Assembly: GCA_045599005.1 (NCBI GenBank)
Contig: JAZRVF010000011.1
Coordinates: forward strand, 186,001 to 250,000
Origin: Treponema_I sp045599005
Lineage (GTDB): Bacteria; Spirochaetota; Spirochaetia; Treponematales; Treponemataceae
Direction of reading: 5' to 3'
DNA: 64,000 bases
Of this stretch, positions 52,915 to 59,559 are shown one piece after another; positions within the stretch are counted from its first letter, which is position 1, and each line of letters opens with the position of its first letter. The notes under the pieces were generated by a model. The model worked only from the letters and a program-made list of their open reading frames with translations, was not told where the DNA came from and did not search any database. A program made the translations under genes and the position numbers.

Positions 52915-53709
52915 CTAGCGTTTCAGGCTGGTAGCCGTCTGAAGCATGTTGTCGCTTGTCTGGATTGCCTTTGAACTGAATTCATAGGCACGCTGGGCAA
53001 CAATCATCTGCACCATTTCATTCACAACAGAAACATTGGACATTTCCAGGTATTTCTGCTTTACGGTGCCCATGCCTTCCTGACCGGGCCGGCTGGCGAT
53101 GGCCATACCGGAAGCATTGCTCACAACGAAGAGATTGTCGCCGTTTGCTTCAAGGCCTGCCGGATTTGCGAAGCGGTACAGTTCAAGCTGTCCAACTTCT
53201 ATGGGTGTGTCATCAGCACCGGCCTCAACGGTGATGCGGCCTGTGGAACTGATGTTTAAAGTATCGATTCTGAAATCTTCCGGCAGAATCACTTCCGGCA
53301 TAACGCGATAACCGTTTGAAGTGACAAGCTGACCGTTGGAATCCACTTTGAAAGAACCGTCACGGGTATAGGCAAAGGAACCGTCATACTGCTGTACGCG
53401 GAAAAATCCCTCGCCGACCACTGCAACGTCCGTTGTGTTCTCCGTATTCTGCAGGTTTCCCTGTGTAAACATGCGCTGTGTGGACGCAAGTTTCACACCG
53501 GTTCCCATCTGAATTCCCACCGGTTTGATTGTGTCTTCGGTGGCGGGAGTTCCTGCAAGTTTAACATTCTGGTAGACCAGATCCTCAAATTCAGCACGCT
53601 GTTTTTTGTATCCGGTTGTATTTACATTTGAAAGGTTGTTTGAAATAACATCAATACTGTTCTGCTGACCGTTCATTCCGGTAGCCGCTGTCCATAAACT
53701 TCTTACCAT
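52915..53709 (-). CDS. flgG: Flagellar distal rod protein FlgG
   Basis: A 264-residue rod protein. N-terminal MVRSLWTAATGMNGQQNSIDVISNNLSNVNTTGYKKQRAEFED has the rod/hook ANNLANxxTxGYK motif, spread over two segments, and the C-terminus ends NVSVVNEMVQMIVAQRAYEFSSKAIQTSDNMLQTA, the conserved FlgG end. Length equals E. coli FlgG (about 260). It lies 13 bases after flgF and is probably transcribed from the sigma-28 promoter upstream of flgF. Confidence 0.97.
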   Translation of the reverse strand: MVRSLWTAATGMNGQQNSIDVISNNLSNVNTTGYKKQRAEFEDLVYQNVKLAGTPATEDTIKPVGIQMGTGVKLASTQRMFTQGNLQNTENTTDVAVVGEGFFRVQQYDGSFAYTRDGSFKVDSNGQLVTSNGYRVMPEVILPEDFRIDTLNISSTGRITVEAGADDTPIEVGQLELYRFANPAGLEANGDNLFVVSNASGMAIASRPGQEGMGTVKQKYLEMSNVSVVNEMVQMIVAQRAYEFSSKAIQTSDNMLQTATSLKR

Positions 53710-53722
53710 CTAGAACCTCCTA

Positions 53723-54520
53723 TCAGCTGCGTACTGCAACACGGCTCCACAGAGTGGACATCATCGTGTCTTCAGCACTTAGCACTTTCTGATTTGCTTC
53801 GTAAGCCCGGTTAACTTCAATCATCTGGACCATTTCGTTCACAACGTTAACATTCGAACTTTCAAGATAAGTCTGCATGACCTGAGGCCGTTCATCACCT
53901 TCAGCAACATAGGCCTCACCGGTCACGTCAGTCGCCGCATAAAGACTGTCCCCAAGTTTTGCCAGATAACGTTCGTTGTCAAAACGCACGAGTCTGAAGC
54001 GCTCAATTTCTTCCATGGTTTCCTGGTCGTAAAGAATTCCGTCCTGATTCACCAGGAAGTTTTTATCCTGAACGTTGATGTATCCTTTTTCACCCAGCAC
54101 AGGGTAGCCGTCTTTTGTCTCAAGAAGTCCTTCTTTACCGATCATGAAGTTTCCGTTGCGTGTGTAACGCTCTCCATAAGGTGTCTGGACAGCAAAAAAA
54201 CCCTGATTGTTCAGAGCCATGTCTGTGGTGCTCCCGGTTTCTTTAAGGGAACCCTGGACAAAATCAGTGTAAAGTTCGTTGGTTTCCACACCAAGTCCCA
54301 ATGTACCGATAACAGGTGCCACATCATAGGAACCGAGGCTGTTTGTGATGATTCCGTCGTCATTTGTGCGGCGGATCAGTAATTCTGTGAATGATTTGCT
54401 TACGGCCACGTCTTTTTTGTAGCCTGTTGTGTCAACGTTTGCAAGATTGTTTGCAATTGCGTCAAGTCTGTTCTGCTGAGCCTGCATTCCCGATGCACCG
54501 GTATACCAGCCTCTTATCAT
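53723..54520 (-). CDS. flgF: Flagellar proximal rod protein FlgF (FlgG paralogue)
   Basis: A 265-residue rod protein, paralogous to the next gene. It begins MIRGWYTGASGMQAQQNRLDAIANNLANVDTTGYKKD, in which AIANNLANVDTTGYKK is the family signature. It ends SNVNVVNEMVQMIEVNRAYEANQKVLSAEDTMM. Separation of FlgF and FlgG by eye is based on order and on GWYTGASGM, common in FlgF. A GGGGG ribosome-binding site lies before the ATG, and a sigma-28 promoter is 35 bases upstream. Confidence 0.93.
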   Translation of the reverse strand: MIRGWYTGASGMQAQQNRLDAIANNLANVDTTGYKKDVAVSKSFTELLIRRTNDDGIITNSLGSYDVAPVIGTLGLGVETNELYTDFVQGSLKETGSTTDMALNNQGFFAVQTPYGERYTRNGNFMIGKEGLLETKDGYPVLGEKGYINVQDKNFLVNQDGILYDQETMEEIERFRLVRFDNERYLAKLGDSLYAATDVTGEAYVAEGDERPQVMQTYLESSNVNVVNEMVQMIEVNRAYEANQKVLSAEDTMMSTLWSRVAVRS

Positions 54521-54554
54521 AATGTACCCCCACGAAACATACGCTTCACCTTGA

Positions 54555-54581
54555 TTATCGGGATTCGGAGGAAGGAGTTTA
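54555..54581 (-). promoter_or_regulatory. Sigma-28-type promoter before flgF-flgG
   Basis: On the minus strand TAAA (54578-54581), exactly 15 bases, then CCCGATAA (54555-54562), seven of eight to GCCGATAA. The predicted transcript begins about 27 bases before the flgF ATG, which leaves room for its GGGGG ribosome-binding site. Confidence 0.75.
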
Positions 54582-54624
54582 GAAAAAACGAAAAAAAACT
54601 ACTGGTATTGATCCGGCATTTATG

Positions 54625-54636
54625 TATACTGACCAC
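54625..54636 (+). promoter_or_regulatory. Possible -10 box of the LysE-type gene
   Basis: TATACT (54625-54630) lies six bases before the ATG at 54637 and inside a longer in-frame reading that begins at 54622. The -35 at 17 bases (CTGGTA, 54602-54607) is poor (three of six). No ribosome-binding site is visible before any of the three nearby ATGs. Confidence 0.35.
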
Positions 54637-55281
54637 ATGATTATGCCTCTGGGGATTGTCCCTTCATTTCTTTTATACTGTGTGACAATGGGAATTACAC
54701 CGGGCCCCGCAAACCTGTGTTCTCTCGCAGCAGCCATCCAGCATGGACGGAAACCTGCACTCCGGCAATGGAGCGGGCTTCTCACGGGATTCTATATTGA
54801 CGCCATTGTGTCTGCCCTTCTCTGTTATTTTGCAGGAACAGTCCTGAACGAGTCAGTAAAATACCTTTCAGTTGCAGGATGTTTCTATCTGGTGTTTCTT
54901 GCGGTAAAAATGCTCAAAGCGGATTATTCCAGAAGTCCAGAGAATCCAGAAAATGGAGAGGATTCTGTCACAAAGGATTCAACCGGCCGCGGTCCAAACT
55001 TCTGGACCGGATTTCTAGTCAACGTCACAAATGCAAAAGTGATTCTTTCCTGTCTGACGGAACTGGGTGCCTTCGTGCTTCCCTATAACCAGAGTCTTTG
55101 GGCACTGCTTCTGATCGGAGCATGTCTTCCGCTGATCGGAACAGGCTGCAATCTTGTGTGGCTTTTTACAGGAGTTGCACTGCGCCGTTTCTTCATGAAC
55201 CACACAAAAACTGTGAACATCCTGATGGCTCTGTCACTCCTTGCCTGCGCTGTAAGCCTGCTCTCTTCTGTCTTTCACTGA
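54637..55281 (+). CDS. LysE family amino acid exporter
   Basis: A 214-residue membrane protein with about six helices. The start MIMPLGIVPSFLLYCVTMGITPGPANLCSLAAAIQHG carries the LysE/RhtB signature TPGPAN in the first helix. GRGPNFWTGFLVNVTNAKVILSCLTELG is the second conserved block (family usually GFLxNLxNPKA; here VTNAKV). Substrate cannot be read from sequence. The start is uncertain among 54622, 54637 and 54643. A lone plus-strand gene among minus-strand ones, it converges on the nuclease gene. Confidence 0.88.
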   Translation: MIMPLGIVPSFLLYCVTMGITPGPANLCSLAAAIQHGRKPALRQWSGLLTGFYIDAIVSALLCYFAGTVLNESVKYLSVAGCFYLVFLAVKMLKADYSRSPENPENGEDSVTKDSTGRGPNFWTGFLVNVTNAKVILSCLTELGAFVLPYNQSLWALLLIGACLPLIGTGCNLVWLFTGVALRRFFMNHTKTVNILMALSLLACAVSLLSSVFH

Positions 55282-55328
55282 TCAGTTGGATCTTTTCTGA
55301 TGATGCCGGTATTTTCCGGCAAAGCAGT

Positions 55329-56399
55329 TCATCTCCATGATTCAACTGACTCATTGGTCTCGAGAGCATTCTCCAGGGAATCAGTCATAATGGCAAAAAA
55401 GTCCAGTCCGGTGCGGCGCTCCACTTCGTCAATGGAAACTGCATAATCCCAGAACGGCTTGTCACACTTTGAGTTTGGCAGGATAAAAGCGACTGCCTGA
55501 GCCGCGGCTGCAGATTCCGGAGACTGGGCATCAGTTTCATCAGCATAAAGGGGAGCCAGCAGAACCTTGTAATAATACTCAGGCACAGATACCTTGTTTT
55601 TTCCGATGGATGCATACTGTGATGCATCTTTCTCAAGAACAGGACCTGTAACCACATACACACGGCCGTATGTTTCTGCCCAGGTACGCACCTGTCCTTC
55701 AAGATATTGCCAGGTTATTCTGTTCAGATCTCCCGCCTGAGGACTCATATTGCTCAGATAGAAGGATTCGCTCATGGCTTCTTCACTGAAAGCAAAGTCA
55801 GCGGCTGGCGCAAGATGACCTCTGTCATAACCGCTGCCGCGATAATCGGAAAGAGTTGCTGACCCGGTTGAGATCTCGGGATCCGCACGGAAATCATCCC
55901 CACGGTTTGCATTTTTTACAAGCTCAGATTTTTCAAGACAATAGGCTGCCCATTCCGCCTGTTCGTAACTTTCGCGGTAACAGATCGTAAAATTCTGGAA
56001 ACGCCGAATCTCATGGTCATCCGCTTTTCCAGAGGAACTGGTACTTCCAGCACACACAGGAATCTCAAGGTTATCAGCAAAAATAATCTGTCCGTCGGCA
56101 GTGAATGTTTCAACAGGAACAGGCTCCACACCGGAAGGCGCATTTTCCTGAGGAAGCGCCTGGTCAAGAAGATCAGCAAAAACTGACTCAATACGGACTT
56201 TCACAACATGAACCGCATCAGTTGCAGGATTATGGATGTCGTTTTTCTGGGCTACATAATCAATTCCGAAAATCAGTCCGACAACAATCCCAACAATAAG
56301 AACAATTTTCAGAATCTGTTCTGGTGTCCGACGTCTCCTTCCTGAAGACGACTTTTTGGCAGAAGCCGTTTTTTTTGCTGTTTTTTTCTGGTCAGCCAT
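55329..56399 (-). CDS. Membrane-anchored DNA/RNA non-specific endonuclease
   Basis: A 356-residue nuclease of the NUC/beta-beta-alpha-metal family. The catalytic motif is GYDRGHLAPAAD (DRGH) near residue 200, followed by SFYLSNMSPQAGDLNRITWQYLEGQVR with the metal-binding Asn. A basic, Ala/Lys-rich N-terminus precedes one membrane helix (KIVLIVGIVVGLIFGIDYVA), so the catalytic domain probably faces the periplasm. A nuclease with this placement may digest external DNA for nucleotide scavenging. The start is ATG 56399, eight bases after AAGGA. No inhibitor gene is visible nearby. Confidence 0.88.
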   Translation of the reverse strand: MADQKKTAKKTASAKKSSSGRRRRTPEQILKIVLIVGIVVGLIFGIDYVAQKNDIHNPATDAVHVVKVRIESVFADLLDQALPQENAPSGVEPVPVETFTADGQIIFADNLEIPVCAGSTSSSGKADDHEIRRFQNFTICYRESYEQAEWAAYCLEKSELVKNANRGDDFRADPEISTGSATLSDYRGSGYDRGHLAPAADFAFSEEAMSESFYLSNMSPQAGDLNRITWQYLEGQVRTWAETYGRVYVVTGPVLEKDASQYASIGKNKVSVPEYYYKVLLAPLYADETDAQSPESAAAAQAVAFILPNSKCDKPFWDYAVSIDEVERRTGLDFFAIMTDSLENALETNESVESWR

Positions 56400-56489
56400 G
56401 ATCAATTCCTTTTGCTTGAGATTTTGGAGATTTCATAAATGTTACAGCAATTCTCGGTCCGCGTCAAATTCTCAGGATTATGGACTGCA

Positions 56490-56518
56490 TGGAAACAACA
56501 GCAAAAACTTTGTACAAT
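56490..56518 (+). promoter_or_regulatory. Sigma-70-like promoter just before the SGNH hydrolase gene
   Basis: TGGAAA (56490-56495), 17 bases, TACAAT (56513-56518), then eight bases to the ATG at 56527. The -35 matches four of six and the -10 five of six. No ribosome-binding site lies between the predicted +1 and the ATG. Confidence 0.5.
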
Positions 56519-56526
56519 GATTTATT

Positions 56527-57663
56527 ATGGAAAAGAAATTCAGTAAATGGGTGGCAATGTGGGGAAACGCAGTCTCAATTGCGGAAAACAGACCTGAAAG
56601 TTACTCAAAGAATATAACGCTGAGATATCCGGTTTTCTGTCCTTTTGACGGAAACAGAATCCGCCTGACTTTTGACAATTTCTGCGGAACCGATGCAGTC
56701 AGAATTGAGAGCACAACAGTACTGCTCGAAAATGATTTTTACCAGGTGACTTTCAGCAATGAACTTTCTGCAGAAATCCCGGCAGGAGGAACAATTGTCT
56801 CTGATCCACTTCCGGTAAACATAAAAAACGGTCAGACAGTCAGCATCAGTTTTTATCTGAAGGATTACACACAGATGCGCTCAGCGGTTTATATCCAGGG
56901 TCCGCTTTCCGGAGGCCGTTTCGGAATCGGCAATCTGACCGAAGAACGGGACTGGGATATCAACATCTCCCGAAAAACCAGCATCTGCTATTTTCTGAGC
57001 AATGTCTCAATCTTTACGGAAGAACAGAACAAAGCCCTCGTCTGCTACGGAGACTCAATCACCGCCCAGGATTGGCCTGACATTCTGATGCAGAAACTTA
57101 AGGAAAACGGAATTGAAAACATTTCTGTCATACGGCGTGCAACAAGCGGTTCAAGAATTCTCCGGCAGTATTCATGCATCACCTATGAATCTTACGGCCT
57201 TATGGGGAAAAACCGCTTTGAGCACGAAATTCCTGCGGACGGCGCGGAAGCAGTGATTATACAGCAGGGAATCAATGACATAATCCATCCGGTGGGAACG
57301 GAAATCAATCCTTTCAGACCGATGAGCGATCTTCCCACTGCGGAGGAACTTGAAAAAGGAATGGACTGGTATATACAGACCGCGAGAAAACACGCCCTCA
57401 AAGTTTTTCTCGGCACACTTCTGCCGATTGAAGGCTGGCGCACTTATGCCGATTTCCGAGAAGAACTGAAGAACCGGTTCAATGAGTTTCTGCGTACTGA
57501 TTCTGATGCCGACGGATGCATAGATTTTGCAGAAGCCGTTCAAAACCCTGACAATCCAAAAGCCTTTGCCGCCGAATGTGACAGCGGAGATCATCTTCAT
57601 CCAAGCAGAACCGGCTATGAGCGGATGGCGGAAGCAGCCCTGACCGTGATCCGCAGGTTATGA
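56527..57663 (+). CDS. SGNH/GDSL hydrolase
   Basis: A 378-residue two-domain protein. Residues 1-155 are a beta-sandwich-like domain. The SGNH hydrolase domain (about 165-378) has block I LVCYGDSITAQDW with the nucleophile Ser, block II containing TSGSRIL with Gly, block III QQGINDI with Asn, and block V SGDHLHPSRTGY with the Asp-His pair. Probably an esterase acting on an acetylated carbohydrate or lipid. No signal peptide is seen. A lone plus-strand gene that ends at a bidirectional terminator shared with glyA. Confidence 0.9.
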   Translation: MEKKFSKWVAMWGNAVSIAENRPESYSKNITLRYPVFCPFDGNRIRLTFDNFCGTDAVRIESTTVLLENDFYQVTFSNELSAEIPAGGTIVSDPLPVNIKNGQTVSISFYLKDYTQMRSAVYIQGPLSGGRFGIGNLTEERDWDINISRKTSICYFLSNVSIFTEEQNKALVCYGDSITAQDWPDILMQKLKENGIENISVIRRATSGSRILRQYSCITYESYGLMGKNRFEHEIPADGAEAVIIQQGINDIIHPVGTEINPFRPMSDLPTAEELEKGMDWYIQTARKHALKVFLGTLLPIEGWRTYADFREELKNRFNEFLRTDSDADGCIDFAEAVQNPDNPKAFAAECDSGDHLHPSRTGYERMAEAALTVIRRL

Positions 57664-57689
57664 AGAGGATTCAGAAGGGCTTTAAAACA

Positions 57690-57742
57690 AAAAATGCACC
57701 CTGATGTTGAACTAAAACAGTCCGAACAGAGGGTGCATTTTT
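57690..57742. terminator. Bidirectional rho-independent terminator between SGNH gene and glyA
   Basis: AAAAATGCACCCT (57690-57702) and AGGGTGCATTTTT (57730-57742) form a perfect 13-base stem around a 27-base loop. Its A and T ends serve as the T run in each direction, so it suits the convergent plus-strand hydrolase and minus-strand glyA. Confidence 0.9.
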
Positions 57743-57762
57743 ATTTCCGTATTACCCGTAAA

Positions 57763-59262
57763 TTATTTTACAAATTCCTTTTTCAGGAAATCCAGATCCA
57801 GTTCAGGATACAGCACATGGGCACTGAGCAGCGCATTCACGCGTGCACGGGCAGCCTGTTTTGTCTCGTCAGAAATCTGAATCTTTCCTTTTGCAGGTTT
57901 TCCTTCTTTTGTAAGACCAGGTTTTGTGTTTTTGAGAACATAGTCCACAATGGAAGCAACTTCCTTCATGTCATCTGTGTTCATTCCCAGTGTTGTCAAA
58001 GCAGGAGTTCCAAGACGGACACCGCTTGTCCACCAGGCACCGTTCTTGTCATAAGGCAAAGCGTTTGCATTGGCTGTGATTCCGCATTCGAAAAGTGCAG
58101 CCTCTGCCTGTTTTCCTGTGAGTCCGTACACTGTAACGTCGGCCAACATCAGGTGATTGTCAGTGCCACCTGTCTGCAGAGGAATATTGTATGTCTGAAG
58201 GGCTTCTGCCAGAGCAGCCGCATTCTTTACAATGTTCCGGGCATACTCCTGATAGGCGGGTGTATTTGCTTCCTTAAAAGCAATCGCTTTTGCAGCCATT
58301 ACGTGAGGCAGCGGACCACCAAGCACCATGGGACAGCCTTTGTTCACATAGTCAGCAAATTCTTTCTTACAGAGAATCATTGCACCGCGGGGACCACGCA
58401 GAGTCTTGTGTGTTGTTGTGGTGACAATGTCAGCCCATTTTACGGGATCATAATCGCCTTCAAAAACTTTTCCGGCAACAAGACCGGCGAAGTGAGCCAT
58501 GTCAACCATAAGAACTGCGCCACATTTATCAGCGATTTCACGGAAACGGCGGAAGTTAATGGCCCGTGGATAAGCGGAATAACCTGTGAGAAGAATCAGC
58601 GGCTTCACTTCCATTGCCTGTTTCTCAATCTGATCATAATCAAGAAGACCAGTCTCAGGACTGACTCCATAAGGATGGCTTTCAAACATGCGTGCAGAAA
58701 CATTCATCTTGTAACCGTGTGTCAGGTGACCGCCGCAGGAATAATCCAGGCCCATCAGTTTCTGGTTCCCGAACTTTCTGCGCAGATCGTCAAACTGTTC
58801 TGCTGTAAGGTCATTCAATGATTTTACACCCAGTTCTTCAAGAGTCGGAGTCTCAACCTTTGCCGAAAGAATCGCCCAGTATGCAACCAGATTTGTGTCA
58901 GCACCGGAATGAGGCTGGACATAAGCATAGTCCGCGCCGAAAAGTTTCTCTGCTTCGCGGGCTGCTGTGTTTTCTACAGCATCAACATTTACACAACCGC
59001 CGTAATAACGATGTTCCGGATATCCTTCTGCATATTTGTCTGTAAGAAGATTTCCCATTGCTGCCTGAACAGAGAGAGAACAATAGTTTTCTGAAGCAAC
59101 AAGTTTAAGATGGCTTCTCTGATTCTCAAGTTCATTTACAACAGAGGCTGCAATGTCCGGACCGACTTCTGCAACTTTCTGCAGATTGGAAACATAGGCA
59201 ATCATGGAATCATTCCATTTGTCTTTGGGTGTGTTTTCAAGATAGTTCTGTAAAGGAGTCAT
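57763..59262 (-). CDS. glyA: Serine hydroxymethyltransferase, long spirochaete type
   Basis: A PLP enzyme converting serine and tetrahydrofolate to glycine and methylene-THF. The 499 residues exceed E. coli GlyA (417). Motifs are ENYCSLSVQAAMGNLLTDKYAEGYPEHRYYGG, VDMAHFAGLVAG, and the PLP-Lys block VTTTTHKTLRGPRGAM. An insertion of roughly 60 residues lies after WAILSAK (ETPTLEELGVKSLNDLTAEQF and on), and the N-terminal lead is about 30 residues longer. The start is ATG 59262 after AAAGG; the longer TTG/ATG reading at 59298 lacks support. Transcribed from its own promoter. Confidence 0.95.
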   Translation of the reverse strand: MTPLQNYLENTPKDKWNDSMIAYVSNLQKVAEVGPDIAASVVNELENQRSHLKLVASENYCSLSVQAAMGNLLTDKYAEGYPEHRYYGGCVNVDAVENTAAREAEKLFGADYAYVQPHSGADTNLVAYWAILSAKVETPTLEELGVKSLNDLTAEQFDDLRRKFGNQKLMGLDYSCGGHLTHGYKMNVSARMFESHPYGVSPETGLLDYDQIEKQAMEVKPLILLTGYSAYPRAINFRRFREIADKCGAVLMVDMAHFAGLVAGKVFEGDYDPVKWADIVTTTTHKTLRGPRGAMILCKKEFADYVNKGCPMVLGGPLPHVMAAKAIAFKEANTPAYQEYARNIVKNAAALAEALQTYNIPLQTGGTDNHLMLADVTVYGLTGKQAEAALFECGITANANALPYDKNGAWWTSGVRLGTPALTTLGMNTDDMKEVASIVDYVLKNTKPGLTKEGKPAKGKIQISDETKQAARARVNALLSAHVLYPELDLDFLKKEFVK

Positions 59263-59322
59263 ATAAGGGCCTTTTGTGTGGATTTTTCTGCAGACCAATG
59301 AATGTCATGACAGAATGAGGAA

Positions 59323-59351
59323 ATAATACCGGAAATCAGGATTTATTTCAA
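59323..59351 (-). promoter_or_regulatory. Sigma-70 promoter of glyA
   Basis: TTGAAA (59346-59351, minus strand), 17 bases, TATTAT (59323-59328). Both boxes match five of six. The predicted leader is about 55 bases and carries the AAAGG ribosome-binding site. It lies downstream of the terminator at 59391-59427, so the structured element upstream is not part of the glyA message. Confidence 0.7.
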
Positions 59352-59390
59352 CAATACGGACTTTTTTGTCAGCATAGAATGGATCAGGGC

Positions 59391-59427
59391 AAAAAAAATA
59401 CCGAAAAACTCTCACATTTTCCGGTAT
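59391..59427 (-). terminator. Rho-independent terminator upstream of the glyA promoter
   Basis: ATACCG (59398-59403) pairs with CGGTAT (59422-59427), then after a one-base bulge AAAA (59404-59407) with TTTT (59417-59420). On the minus strand a run of eight T follows (59391-59398 reversed). It ends either the DUF115 gene transcript or a small RNA. Confidence 0.8.
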
Positions 59428-59505
59428 GGGTGGGGTACTGTTGTAAAAAGCTCAGGTATCTGGATGTCATGTGCTATGCACATACCCGATGTAACAGTTA
59501 CAACA
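59428..59505 (-). ncRNA. Structured intergenic RNA candidate
   Basis: Between the DUF115 stop and the glyA promoter, the minus strand shows nested pairing: TGTTGTAA with TTACAACA (59498-59505 and 59439-59446), GGTAT with ATACC inside it, and a hairpin ATGTGC-ATA-GCACAT (59469-59483) within that. A terminator follows at 59391-59427. It resembles no riboswitch class I can name. A 3' UTR element of the DUF115 gene is an alternative. A CTCCGATA at 59513-59520 could be a poor sigma-28 -10. Confidence 0.4.
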
Positions 59506-59559
59506 CTTAAAATATCGGAGAGTGGAAAAAAAACTTAATAAGATTTACTGAAAAAAAGT

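Noticed and set aside
55300..55320. Hairpin GCCGG-TATTTT-CCGGC between the LysE-type gene and the nuclease gene
   Set aside because: Stem of five bases with no T run on either strand; not called a terminator.
57694..58821. A 375-codon plus-strand open frame opposite glyA
   Set aside because: It is the antisense shadow of a well-supported serine hydroxymethyltransferase; it is Cys/His-rich, has no family motif, and starts inside the bidirectional terminator.
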